From NCBI GenBank assembly GCA_016808115.1, contig JAEQBH010000651.1, positions 1,426,001 to 1,490,000 of the forward strand: a stretch of DNA of 64,000 nucleotides, read 5' to 3'. Within the stretch, counting starts at the first letter, position 1; every line of letters begins with the position of its first letter. This stretch comes from Tetrastigma voinierianum (Eukaryota; Streptophyta; Magnoliopsida; Vitales; Vitaceae). Of the stretch, positions 11,966 through 22,276 are shown one piece after another. The position numbers and the translations under genes are program-made. The notes under the pieces are model-generated. The model did no database searches and was not told where the DNA came from. It saw only the letters and a program-made list of their open reading frames with translations.

Positions 11966-13289
11966 AATATCACTCCTTATCATATATTATTGGAGATCTA
12001 GAGGTAGGAATTTGAACGAGAAGTAAGCTTAAAGTGAATTATAGGGAAATGGTGGGGTACACATGCTACACCTCATCCATTGAACCCAAAAACTTCAAGG
12101 AAGCCTTAGAAGACAAATACCGGTTGACGGATATGCAAGAAAAACTTAATCAATTCACAAGAAATGAGATATGGGACCTAGTACCCTGATCACATGGGGT
12201 TAACACTTTAGGAACAAAATGGATCTTCAAAAATAAATCAGATGAAAATGGGAATATCACTGCAAATTATTCCGCTTTGGTTTAAGGATACACTAAGTGG
12301 GAATGGAATTTGACTTTAATGAGACATTGCTCAAGTAGCTCGCCGAAATCAATCATTGCCTCTCATACATTGGTACACTTTTCGGGCCTAATCTATCATA
12401 TGGATGCTGTCAAAAAAGCGCCTTCCAAATGGTATCGCCAAATGAAGAAGTGTTCATGGCACAACCAAAAGGTTCAAAGATCCCACTTACCCTGAGTATG
12501 TGTACAAGCTAAATAAGGCCCTATACGGGCTCAAGCACCTGGTGTGGCTTGGTACGAAAAGGCTCTCGACTTCACTTTATGTAAATAAGTGATACTTTGT
12601 GCGTGGGGAGCGATAGAACTCCTCGTTCATAAAACAAAGAACAATGATGTTATCGCGGGCACACCCATGTTGATGGCATAGCATTTGACGCAACATCCCA
12701 AACAAATGGTGATAATCGGTGGAGCATATGAGCTTCCACCAGCCAGCCTCAGCGCGAACTAACCTACTTTCTGGGTATGCGGGTTAAACAATCAGGTAAT
12801 GGAACCTTCATCTCACAAACCAAATATGCCAAGAACCTTGTTAAGAAGTTTGGATTAAAGTCTAGCACTCATTGTCGTACACCTATCAGGACTCATAAAA
12901 AATCTCACTAGGCGAAGGTGGGAAGAACGATGATAAAAAAACTTTATAGAAGCATGATTGGAAGCCTACTCTACCTCACAACAAGTAGACCAAATTTATG
13001 CTATAGTGTCAGAATATGTGCTCATAATCAAGGATGCCCTAAGGAGAATCATTTGAGTGCAGTAAAAAAAATTATCAAATATTTCAGTGGAACTAATGAG
13101 TTCGGACTATGGTACTCTCATGATTCCTTTATAACTCTGATGGGGTACAATGATGCTGATTGGACTAGTAACTCTGATGATCGAAAAAGCACATTAGGTG
13201 GATGTTTCTTCCTTGCAAACATTGGTAATGGTTCTGACTTTCCTCAAGATGCATTCTTTAAGATGCCTTTTCTTGTCTTTAATTAATTG
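11966..13289 (+). pseudogene. Copia reverse transcriptase and RNase H (F)
   Basis: Recognisable in order on the plus strand: IIGDL (about 11989), IEPKNFKEALEDKYRLTDMQ (about 12080-12140), NEIWDLVP, GTKWIFKNKSDENGNIT (about 12208-12262), DFDFNET-like remnants (12310), YQMDVKSAF region (about 12390-12415), then a long open stretch at 12918-13286 with KLYRSMIGSLLYLTTSRPNL, HLSAVKKIIKYFSGT, GYNDADW and DDRKSTLGGCFF. The last motif is the copia RNase H core. The YVDD catalytic box region (about 12600-12700) is degraded. The reading stops at 13286, short of the usual STAEAEY region. Confidence 0.88.
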
Positions 13290-13538
13290 TTTACAGCCAT
13301 CCGTGGAACTGAAGGGAATATGCACATCTATGGGGGAACCAAAACTGTTAGCTTAATATATCATTTGGCTTGTTCCCCGCAAACTTAAAATTTTGAGTTG
13401 ACAACTAGCTTAACATGGTACTAAAGGCAAGTGTCTAAAGATCCTAAGTTGAGTCTTCTCAATCTGTTTATTTGGCTGGTTGTAGTGACCCATTATCTGC
13501 CTTTCCATGTGCACAATAAGGTGTTATATAGGGAGGGA
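13290..13538 (+). other. F 3' non-coding relic
   Basis: No further RNase H motif was read. The stretch ends in a purine run GGGAGGGA before TGTTAG, which is where a copia 3' LTR would start. Confidence 0.35.
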
Positions 13539-13545
13539 TGTTAGT

Positions 13546-13548
13546 TTT

Positions 13549-13588
<40 letters not shown>
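13546..13588. repeat. (ATT)n microsatellite
   Basis: About 14 ATT/TTA units after a T run. Confidence 0.9.
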
Positions 13589-13943
13589 GTGATTCAAGGG
13601 AAGGGTGAAAACTAAAACAATCTTAGGTTCACAAATTGTGTGTAATCGCCGCAAAAGACCTGTAGAATTATTTTTTTTTTATAATTTTATTACATATTCG
13701 TATAAATCGTTTCAACTGGGTACTTTCCGAAAATTGTTAAATGAATGTTGATTAAATTATTATATGGCTAAAAGCCAAATGCAAATATTAAATGCTAAAA
13801 TGAGAAATTAATTGAACCCAGAAATAAACCCAAGTGGAAAAGGGCAACAAAATTGGGAATTGTGAAATAAGGACTTAAGGGTCATAAGTTAGAAAAAAGA
13901 AATGTCTAAGTGTGATTAATGAGAATTTAAACGCAAATAGAGA
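13589..13943 (+). other. Possible LTR G, left part (split by C)
   Basis: AT-rich DNA interrupted by element C and continuing at 42779. A start such as TGTGTAATCGCC (13639) would suit a Del/Tekay-like LTR, but no TSD or second copy was found. See the right part. Confidence 0.28.
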
Positions 13944-13948
13944 CAAAT
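13944..13948. repeat. TSD of C, left copy (CAAAT)
   Basis: Matches 42774-42778. Confidence 0.9.
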
Positions 13949-14185
13949 TGTACTTCCAAAACCTCGGGTCCGCCATCACCACAACCAGTTGTGCCGACTG
14001 CGGAATGTCGCGACCCGACATTTCACTTAAAATCTGGCAGTAGCCCTCGTACCAGAAGCTCTACCGTATATAAACCTGTCTCAATATCAATCACCTGATA
14101 AAATATGGATGCACCCGCCTCAGCCCATACGCAATATATCACATATATATATCAAACTATATCCAATTTAGTTTCAAGAAAGTTC
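13949..14185 (-). repeat. C 3' LTR, terminal part
   Basis: Aligns with 40848-41070 of the 5' LTR (shared GGGTCC, CAGCCC/CAGTAGCCC, ATATATCCAAT, TTCAAG). Broken at TSD AGTTC (14181-14185) by element A; resumes at 33155. Confidence 0.9.
14181..14185. repeat. TSD of A, left copy (AGTTC)
   Basis: Matches 33155-33159. Confidence 0.9.
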
Positions 14186-15375
14186 TGATTAGGTGCCCAA
14201 AAGTGCTATTTTGAATCCTATTTAAGATAGGTTTGAGTGCTTTGCGCACTAATCATATGGTGAGCGATTGACATGTCGAGGTCACTTAGTACCAGCGATT
14301 AGTTTCGAGTTCGTTTTTGGTAATTTTGCAGGTTTTGCGAGCCTCGACCAATAATTTCCAAGTTTGATGCCGTGTTGATCTTGAGATGTTGAAGTTCACG
14401 GTGATTTCATCAGCAAAATGAAGAAGTGTCAAGTGGAAATGATGAAAGGAGATGCGGAGGCAAACTTGAGGAGCGGGAGAGCGAAACCAGTTTTAAATAT
14501 GCATTGCGAAAATTTAGCGAGATAGAAAATTTACGCCCAGCCATGGCGAAAATTTATGAAATCAACAAAATTTTGCTATGCACATTTTTTCGCTAAGCTA
14601 GCGAAATTTCGCTATCATAGCGAAAGTTACTGTGCATAGCGAAAATTTGAATTTCGCTATGCCTTGCATTTTCGCTATGATAGCGAAATTTTGCTATCAA
14701 AGCGAAATTTTCGCTATGATAAGCGAGAATTCAGCACATATGAAAGTCATTCCCCTTTGTGTTTTTGATTCCAAAGCGACCTCGTTTGTTTAACTACCAT
14801 TTTGTCCCTATTGTAATCATATATTTTAGGCATTTTGGTATTTTCACACAATTGGGTTGGCTATATAAGCCACCTTATAACTGTAACCTAACATTTTTAT
14901 CCAAGCTTTCCGCGGCTTTTTGGTTTAGGTTGCATTTGCTCTCTTCTCTCTCTTCTATCTCTCATTTCTTGGCTTCCAAACACACACCCCTTGAGGATGA
15001 CAACTCAAGGGATGTAGCAAGCCTCAAAAATATGAAGAGGAGGGTTACTAGCTTAGTTATTGGTGGTTTAGCGGTGTCTCATTACTTTAAATGAAAGCAG
15101 TGCGCATTTATGGCTCCAAACTTTCAAACTAGGGTTTAATACTATTTAATGTCTTTCCTTTGGTCAATACTTGTCATGCTTTAAGGTTGATGCATTCTTA
15201 AAGGTAGATGCCTTGATGACATTCTTTAGATGTCATTTACGAGCCATTGAAATGAGGTTAAATGCTAGGTTTTCAAATTGATTGGAACATTGAATGCTCA
15301 GTATATGATTGGACTCAAATAGGAGTGTTTTTAGGGTTAGATTTTATAGCTAAACAAAGATCCGATTTTGGCCTT
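14186..15375 (+). repeat. A 5' LTR, first part
   Basis: Starts TGATTAGGTGCCC. U3 holds a dense palindrome cluster at about 14500-14735, including perfect TTCGCTAT-N-ATAGCGAA copies at 14608-14624 and 14671-14687. The TATA-like box CTATATAAGCC is near 14861, followed by the CT-rich leader (14935-14965) and the conserved CTTGAGGATGACAACTCAAG (about 14989-15008). Interrupted by B at 15376. Confidence 0.93.
15371..15375. repeat. TSD of B, left copy (GCCTT)
   Basis: Matches 24979-24983; removing B rejoins the A LTR as ...TTTTGGCCTTGACTATATG, which agrees with the A 3' LTR at about 32817-32833. Confidence 0.95.
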
Positions 15376-17010
15376 TGATTAGTGCCCAAAAAGTGCTATT
15401 TTGAGCCCTATTCGAGATAGGTTTTGAGTGCTTTTCGCGCACTAATCGTATCAATTAAGCCAATTGAGGTGTTCAGGTCTACTTAGTATCACTTATGCCA
15501 GTTCGAGGTTATTTGTGGTTATTTTGCAGGTTTTGTACCTCGTCCATTAAAATTCGAATTTGATGCTCGAGATGTGTTGAACCGTGAAGGTGAAACTATT
15601 TCCATTATCAACATATCAAAATTCGAGTGATGAAATGAAGACAAAGTGAAGATGGGGATGCGATAGGGGTGCGATGGGCAAACGGTGAAGAACAACAATT
15701 CGAAATTTCGCTATGATTGCGAAAATTTATTGGGATTGCGAAAATTCAGCGGCCGTAGAAATTTCGCGATCCTGCGAAGTGAGGAATTTTGCTAGGCTAG
15801 CGAAATTTAGGCTGTATAAGCGAAAATCAACGTGCCTAGCGAGATTCTTCATTTTCGCTATCTCTCAAATTTTAAACTGGGCTAGCGAAATTTAAGCTGG
15901 CTAGCGAAATCCTTGATATAAGCGAAATTCTCATTTTCTCTATCTCTGTGCAATTTAGCTAGGCTAGCGAGAATTCGCTAGGCTAGAAATTTCGCTATCT
16001 ATCAAAATTCTCACATAGCGAAATTCATACCTGTTAATTTTGTGTAATTAATACTTAAGCGACCCGTTTGGTGTATTACCTCCCTTGTCCTTGTATTAGC
16101 CAATATTTTAGGTTTTCTTGTAGTTTCACACATTGGGTGGCCTATATAAGCCCCCATCATTTTGTAACCTTAAGCAATCTTTTGGCAACTTTTCATTTTA
16201 TGTAAATATCTCCCGCAACTTTCATTTTAGGGTTTGCTTTTCTCTCTTCTCTCTCCTCTTTCTTTTATTTTCTAGGCTGCCAAACACTCCTCTTGAGGAT
16301 GACAACTCAAGAGATGCTTGGCTAAGCCTTATAGCTTTGAAGAGAAGGGTTGCTAGCTTGGTTTTGTGGCAGTTGCAGGTTGTCCTCATGTTTTGAATGC
16401 TACAGGTACTGTATTTATGGCTCCATATCTTCCAAACTAGGGTTGAATATCATTTAATGTCATTACTTTGGCCAATACTTACCATGCTTTAGGGTACAGT
16501 GCATACTTATTGTTAGATGCACTGTTATTCTTTAGATGGTCTTTACGAGCCACTGAAATGAGGTTGAGTGCTAGGGTTTTGAACTAAAAGGGGCTATGGA
16601 TGCATGTTGCCTGTGTTGACTCAAATAGGAGTGGTTTTTAGGGTTAGGTTTTATAGTTAAACAAAGATCTGGTTATGGCTTGGACTATAGGTTGCTTGCC
16701 ATAATGCGAGGATATAACCGAGACCCTTGTTTGCCCATGTTATCAAGCTAGTAACCTAAACCTTCAAAGTTACCTTTTCACTTCACTTTCGGTTTTACAA
16801 TTAATCGACGTCAAACATCTTCCTTTGTTTGGCTTGAAAATCAAATCCAAATTAAAAGCCTGTATTTTCAGCAACGTCTGAGTCATTCATAGGATGAAAA
16901 CCCATCCCGTGTTCGGCCCTGGGCCACTATGCGGTAGCTTGACTACGCGGTAGGAGAACATAGAAACAAATTTTGTTGATTCCGCTCACCTGCCAGGTAG
17001 CGCGAATCCA
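15376..17010 (+). repeat. B 5' LTR
   Basis: TGATTAGTGCCC to GCGAATCCA. GCGAAA/TTTCGC repeats crowd 15700-16025. TATA-like box CCTATATAAGCCC near 16140; CT-rich leader near 16240-16265. Homologous along its length to 23362-24978, but with many small indels. Confidence 0.95.
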
Positions 17011-17012
17011 AA

Positions 17013-17031
17013 TGGCGCCGTTGCCGGGGAT
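17013..17031 (+). other. Primer binding site of B (tRNA-Asp)
   Basis: TGGCGCCGTTGCCGGGGAT, perfect complement of the 3' end of plant tRNA-Asp as I know it, two bases inside the LTR end. Confidence 0.9.
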
Positions 17032-17357
17032 GGTGCCAAACTACGTATGATGAGTTGATGTGTACTTGTAATCCTCATTACAAGTGAAGGTGACCTTTTT
17101 AACCCTTTTTGAATCCCAGTTGCTGTAACTGCAAGTTTTCATCACTTTGCTGTAACTGCACTATTTTTGTTTTTCATACAGTCAGTTTTATTTTAGCTAA
17201 CAATAACCTTTTTTGCAAGTTTGTTTGTGCTCTTTGTTGTGTCTCAGTTTGTGTAACAGGTGTTTATGCACCACTGGGATAGAGGGACATCAAGTAGACT
17301 GCAAAGAATCAGTGCACCAATTGAGCAGGCGTTGAAATCGGTGTGCCCAGTGACCAA
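17032..17357 (+). other. B gag leader
   Basis: Untranslated leader between PBS and the gag ATG, with a near-palindromic ACTTGTAATCCTCATTACAAGT (17072-17093; this region is preserved in A and, with changes, in I). No gene. Confidence 0.6.
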
Positions 17358-19791
17358 ATGGATCCCTACGAGGAACAGCGAGAGTCAACGGTACCCAGTA
17401 GACACGGCGGCTACGAGATCGATGAGGGACCACATACACCCTCACAGAGTTAGTGCCTGCTTCTGCGTCATACCTCTGCTTTGTAGATGCGCGGTGAGGC
17501 CCTATTTAGTGCCCCTGCTTCCCACTTTTCACGGTATGGAGAATGAAAATCTATATTCGCATATAAGGGATTTTGAAGAGGTGTGCACTACTTTCAAGGA
17601 AGGTATCACTGACATGGATTTGCTCAAGCTGAAAGCATTTCCACGACAACCGGGACAAGGCGAATGTGGCTCAACTCACTTTGGACCCAAAACCATAAGA
17701 AATTGGGCTGAGCTGCAGACAGAATTTTTGAAGAAATTCTTCAGCGCCACAAAGACCAACAATTTGAAGAGGCAGATCTACACTTTCTCAGCTTATGACA
17801 ACGAGAAATTCTACCAGTGCTAGGAAAGATTCATGGAGACCATCAGTGCTTGTCCACATCATGGTTTCGACACCTGGATGTTAGTGAATCATTTTTACAA
17901 TGGTATGTCCCCTGCTATGAAGCAATTGCTAGAAACCATGTGTGGAGGTGATTTTCTGAGCAAAAACCCGGATGAGGCCATGGATTTCTTGAGTTATGTG
18001 GCTGAAACTTCTAAGGGTTGGGATAGGTAGGCTTAGGAGGTGGAGAAAATGAGGCCCTGGCACACCAAAGGGAGGATTTTACACTTTAGGGACATGGAAA
18101 TGAAAGCAAAAATCTCAGCTAGCTAGAAAGGTGGAGGAGTTAGAAGGCAAAGCGACTCCATGAAGTGCGGCGGTGAAAATCACATGGCCGATCCATGCAC
18201 CAAATTTCGATCCTTGCCCTTTAGGAACGAGTATCTATGGCCCCTTCAGTGAAGGATTTGATGTCAGAATGTGCAAATACTGTAGGACAATATAAGCCTC
18301 CACAACCCAATGCCCCATATGGTAATACCTACAATTCCAATTGGAGGAATCACCCTAACCTCTCCTGGAAACCTAATCCCCCTGCCTATGTACCCCCAGG
18401 TGCTAAACCACAGTTTGGTTCCTCTTCTCAACCACAACCATCTCTATCCTCATCTCCTGTGGAACAAGCCATATTGAATTTGAGTAAGGTGGTGGGCAAC
18501 TTTGTGGAAGAGCAAAAAGGGATCAATGTGCAACTAGCACAAAGGATTGATACTGTAGAGAGCACGAGCGAGAGAATATGGGCTTGAGGCAATCTTAATC
18601 GAAAATAGACAGCACCAGGTGTTGATCCACCCAATCAACAATGATGCAGGTACGGGAGAGAGGAAGGTTCCCTTCTCAAACATTGCCAAATCTAAAGGAG
18701 TCCATGAGGTAGGATCATCCAGTAATTCAGGAATGGATGAGGTGAAGGCTATAATCACTCTGAGGAGTGGAAAAGAGGTTGATCGGCCCGTACCCCGAGC
18801 TGTTAAGGAAACCGGGAAAGAAGGAATTGGAGCGGGAACATATTTTTAAAGAGAAGAGGACTCAATGAAACCTTTGCATGCCACCTCCATTTCCACAAGC
18901 ATAGAGGCAAGAAGAAAGCATCGACAAGCGGGCATCTAGAAGTCTGAGCGGGTAAAGTGAACATACCCCTTTTGGACATCATCAAACAAGTCCCTGCCTA
19001 TGCAAAGTTTTTGAAGGATCTTTGTACAATCAAAAAGGGGTTGGGTATTGAGAAAAAGGCATTTTTAACTGAGCAAGTCAGTGCCATAATCCAAAGCAAG
19101 AACCGATCAAATCTGGGATCGGGATCACCTGATTTCGATTAACATTGGTGGGACTTGCATAGACAAATCAACTGCTTGGAGCTGGGGCGGTGTGAACCTC
19201 TTTTATAATACTCAGTGTATAAGCAGTTAGGTTTGGGAGAGCTTAAACCTACTAACATCACCCTATCCTTGGCCGATCGATCGGTGAAGATCCCTAAGGG
19301 GATAGTTGAGGATGTCTTGGTGAAAATAGACAAATTCTACTATCCAGTAGATTTTGTAGTGCTTGACACCGAGCTAATAGAGAATGGGCCCAATCATGTG
19401 CCAATTATCCTGGGAAGACCATTTCTGGCCACTGCTAATGCAATCATCAATTGTCGGAATGGAGTAATGCAATGGCTTGTTTGGCAACATGACATTGGAG
19501 CTAAACATATTCCAACAGACAACAGCACAAGTGGTAGGCCGAAAATCAAATGACTGATGAAGTTGGTTCAATTGGTCAGCATGCAGGGAAGCTGAGTGTC
19601 CAGGAATTGCAAGAAATGGCCAGCCAAGTTGAAGCAGAGGTTTTGGTATTGCCATCAGTACCACTGCAGGGCAATTGCTCAATTCAAATTCAATCAGTGA
19701 GAACCAAGTTAACAATAGGAAATCCAACACCAAGGAATCAGCTCTGGCCACTACCGGGGTTGAGGAGATCATCCTCCTTGACCCTCCTTGA
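17358..19791 (+). pseudogene. gag-protease of element B (nearly readable)
   Basis: Capsid plus aspartic protease precursor; it would form virus-like particles and mature Gag. Start chosen at ATG 17358 (MDPYEEQ...), the equivalent position in A and D. The capsid homology is very clear: RPYLVPLLPTFHGMENENLY, SHIRDFEEVCTTF, DMDLLKLKAFP, IRNWAELQTEFLKKFFSATK, NNLKRQIYTFSAYDNEKFYQ, ACPHHGFDTW, VNHFYNGMSPAMKQLLETMC, GGDFLSKNPDEAMDFLSYVA (17490-18020). Linker 18230-18850 ends in ITLRSGKEV. Protease part 18957-19553: NIPLLDIIKQVPAYAKFLKD, YKQLGLGELKPT, LSLADRSVKIPKG, DKFYYPVDFVVLD, VPIILGRPFLAT. The LLDLGAS catalytic stretch is lost near 19175-19200. Stops, e.g. at 17821, break the frame. Confidence 0.93.
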
Positions 19792-20130
19792 GTAATTTTG
19801 TGATATTGAACTGGTTTGGTGTTCTCAAAAACCGAATTGCAGTTCAATAAATTTTGGTTTTTATTTTAATTTAGTCAATTTCTATAATTTTAGCTATTTT
19901 TAGTATGTTACCTAATTTAGCAGCTTGCCATTTTATGACTTGGTAATTATATTATAGTATCGTATATTAAATTATTAGATATATATTATAATAATTTTAA
20001 TTATAATAATTGTTATTTTGATAGTGTTAATATTTTAATGTTGAAAATTTTGAAGTGCAGGTGGTGAAAAAGGCTCAGATTCGCTATAATAGCGAAATTA
20101 AGTGGAAAAGGACCCTTCAGCTGCCTTTAA
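19792..20130 (+). other. AT-rich spacer in B, where pol would lie
   Basis: About 340 AT-rich bases with no coding signal. It contains the 17-bp palindrome TTCGCTATAATAGCGAA at 20080-20096. The corresponding spacer in A is 28060-28400. Confidence 0.75.
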
Positions 20131-20145
20131 CGGCTTATAAAAGGA
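20080..20145 (+). promoter_or_regulatory. Putative internal promoter of B
   Basis: A TATA-like TTATAAAAGG (20134-20143) lies 37 bases after a perfect palindrome TTCGCTAT-A-ATAGCGAA of the kind repeated in the family's U3. A purine run (GGAGGGGGGAGGGGGG) and a CT-rich stretch with CTTCTCCCTCCC follow. Element A has TATAAAAG at the matching place (28411-28418). The promoter role is inferred from sequence only. Confidence 0.5.
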
Positions 20146-20544
20146 GGGGGGAGGGGGGTTGGGTGTTGGCTTTTCACATACTTCATCTTCTCCCTCCCGG
20201 TTTTAAAGAGCTCTAGCTAGGCTGAGCCGCAGGCAGCGGAGTCACCGGCGTCCACGGTAGGTCGACCCCGCGCGCGAGCCACTGGTTTTGCTCGGCTTCC
20301 TTTGCGCACAATACCGCGTCGCCTGTTCGCACTAGCCACTTGCCCGACCACGAGCCCTTGGGTCGCAGAGCCACGCTTCCCGGTAACTGTTTGCTGCCAC
20401 ACAATTCGACGCCACCACCTTATCCAGCGGCGGGTGCCCGGGTCTGTGAGCTTTGTCGCTGCGGAGTCTCCTATAGCCCGATTCTTCGCGAGACTGTTCC
20501 GGTTTACGTGTGAGCACCAGCACGCTTCACTAGCCACTACGATT

Positions 20545-21990
20545 ATGGTGCGTACGAGAGTGGAGTCATACTCAGGCCACGGGTCAAGTCGGTACCCGGC
20601 GAGAGGCGGGGCCCGGTTCGACTCAGGTTCGGACCCCGTGTCGGCGATCCACGGTAGTCCACGAGGCCTCGAGTTCGAGGCGATACGAGACCGAGATGAG
20701 ACCAGGGCCGTCACATGTGCCTCGACGAATCCCCGAGGCTTGGCCCTCAGCGGGCCACCGCACTTCACCGGGTGGGTCATCCTCGTCAGACCTGGTAGTC
20801 ACCTGCTGCATCAGGCTGCGGGGCGGCCTCGCCGCCTCGGTTATCGCCCGACCTCCGGAGGATCAGGGGCGTTGTGCGTCGGGAACCCCGTCGGGGAATG
20901 TGCGGCTCCCGCCCGGAAGTTTCATCGAAGTGGATGCTTATGATGCCGTGGCTGTTAGCGACCATAGATTCGAGGGGACTCGTCACGTGATCGAGCACTA
21001 CTCCACTGCCCCGTTCATGGGGGTCGGCGGTGTGTACCCCGGGGTGGTTATGCAGTTCTGATTGATGACATCGGGGGCGCTTAGTCCGCTTCGAGCTCCG
21101 GTTCGCTTCTCGGCGATCGCCCGAGGGTGCTAAACTGGCGGACATATCGGCAGCGTTGGGCTGCGAATCTGCGCGAGCCAGGTGAAGGAGTTATCGAGGT
21201 GGACTCACCCACCTCAGCGGGGAGATGGTCGCATTCTTGCGGGAACACCACGGCGGGCGGTGCTCTTAGGGAAGAGCTCGCCTCATGCCACTCTGATCGA
21301 TCTTTGTTAAGGACCGGCCTTTTCCAGCTGCGGCGACTATATAAACGTGGGGGACCATCCTGAGGCTCTTTACGGTCTCGGAGGATAGTGTAGTTTAGTC
21401 CCTCTACATTGGTGATGACTCTCTATTACTTCAAGGATAAAGGTCCATCGTAAGGGCTGGCTCATTTGAAGTCTTCCAGCTGCGTCAGGGCCCCATTATG
21501 CCAGTCCTCGAGCACTTGCGTTTTCGAGGCCACGGATAGAGATGAGAGTTAGGTGCCTCGGGTCCTATCGATGGAAGCGGTGATGGTGATGCCTGTCTTT
21601 TAACCTCAGGCGACGGGACCCAGGAGGAGGTTCAGTTCGGTGAGCATTCTCCGCGAGAGGTAGTCGTACTTGAGCTGAGATGGAGAGAGAGTCCGATTAA
21701 CCGGTCGTTCTCCTCCATCTCCTACTCTACCTGCATGACGCGGCGCTGGCATTACTCTGACCCGTCATTTACATCCACGGCGTTCGCCATAATGCGTTCG
21801 TACCGGCCCATTTCGCGAGATAGCGGTGTGATGGATGTTGTATGCTCGCCGTTTTTACCGGGCAGCCACGGGATCGAAGTTGGATCGGCTGAGGCCCGCT
21901 GGTGCTCGTGCCAATGGATCATGACTCACACAGGTCTTACGTGCTCACGTTGAGAGGATGAGCCTTGCCGCGGCCCGGCCTCTTGCGATG
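20545..21990 (+). pseudogene. MVRTR-type second sense ORF of B (env-position ORF, function unknown)
   Basis: GC-rich coding relic after gag-protease, in the position of the extra sense ORF of Athila/Tat elements. Start chosen at ATG 20545 (MVRTRVESYSGHGSSRYPAR), the same site as ATG 28817 in A. Segments in shifting frames match a conserved uncharacterised plant retroelement protein I recall from grape and citrus elements: YPGVVMQF then LMTSGALSP (about 21037-21085), GGHIGSVGLR (about 21140-21170), LFQLRRLYKRGG (about 21320-21355), LVMTLYYFKDK (about 21411-21443), and GDGTQEEV (about 21611-21634) before a proline-rich tail. No signal peptide or membrane segment is readable. About 400 GC-rich bases (20146-20544) form the presumed leader. 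Identification is by memory of motifs. Confidence 0.6.
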
Positions 21991-22200
21991 TGTTGGCGGC
22001 GGCGTAGTATCACAGATTTCCACCACCACGGCGGTGAGGTTAGGTTTCTTATGCTTTTGTATAGTTACCAGCTTTATCAAGCGCCTACTGATTTTGTTTA
22101 GGATTCATGTATTAGCCGTAGTAGGCAGTGTTACTTTTGTATGTTCAGCTTTTGATAGCCATGTACTAGCCATTTGGCTATATCCAAAAAAGCTATCACA

Positions 22201-22276
<76 letters not shown>

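Larger units (their letters stand above)
10890..13538 (+). mobile_element. Element F: Ty1/copia relic, 5'-truncated
   Basis: A plus-strand copia pol runs from the GAG-pre-integrase region to RNase H with no gag or LTR in front. The order INT, then RT, then RNase H is diagnostic of copia. A short purine run (GGGAGGGA, 13531-13538) precedes TGTTAG at 13539 and could be the PPT/3' LTR junction, but only about 100 bases of possible LTR follow. Lineage may be Sirevirus-like, from IIGDL followed by a TRS-containing stretch before RT; this is a judgement from memory. Confidence 0.75.

Noticed and set aside
20217..21145. Minus-strand GC-rich open frames (20217-20780, 20786-21145)
   Set aside because: Shadows of the plus-strand MVRTR-type ORF relic; the conserved motifs are read on the plus strand.
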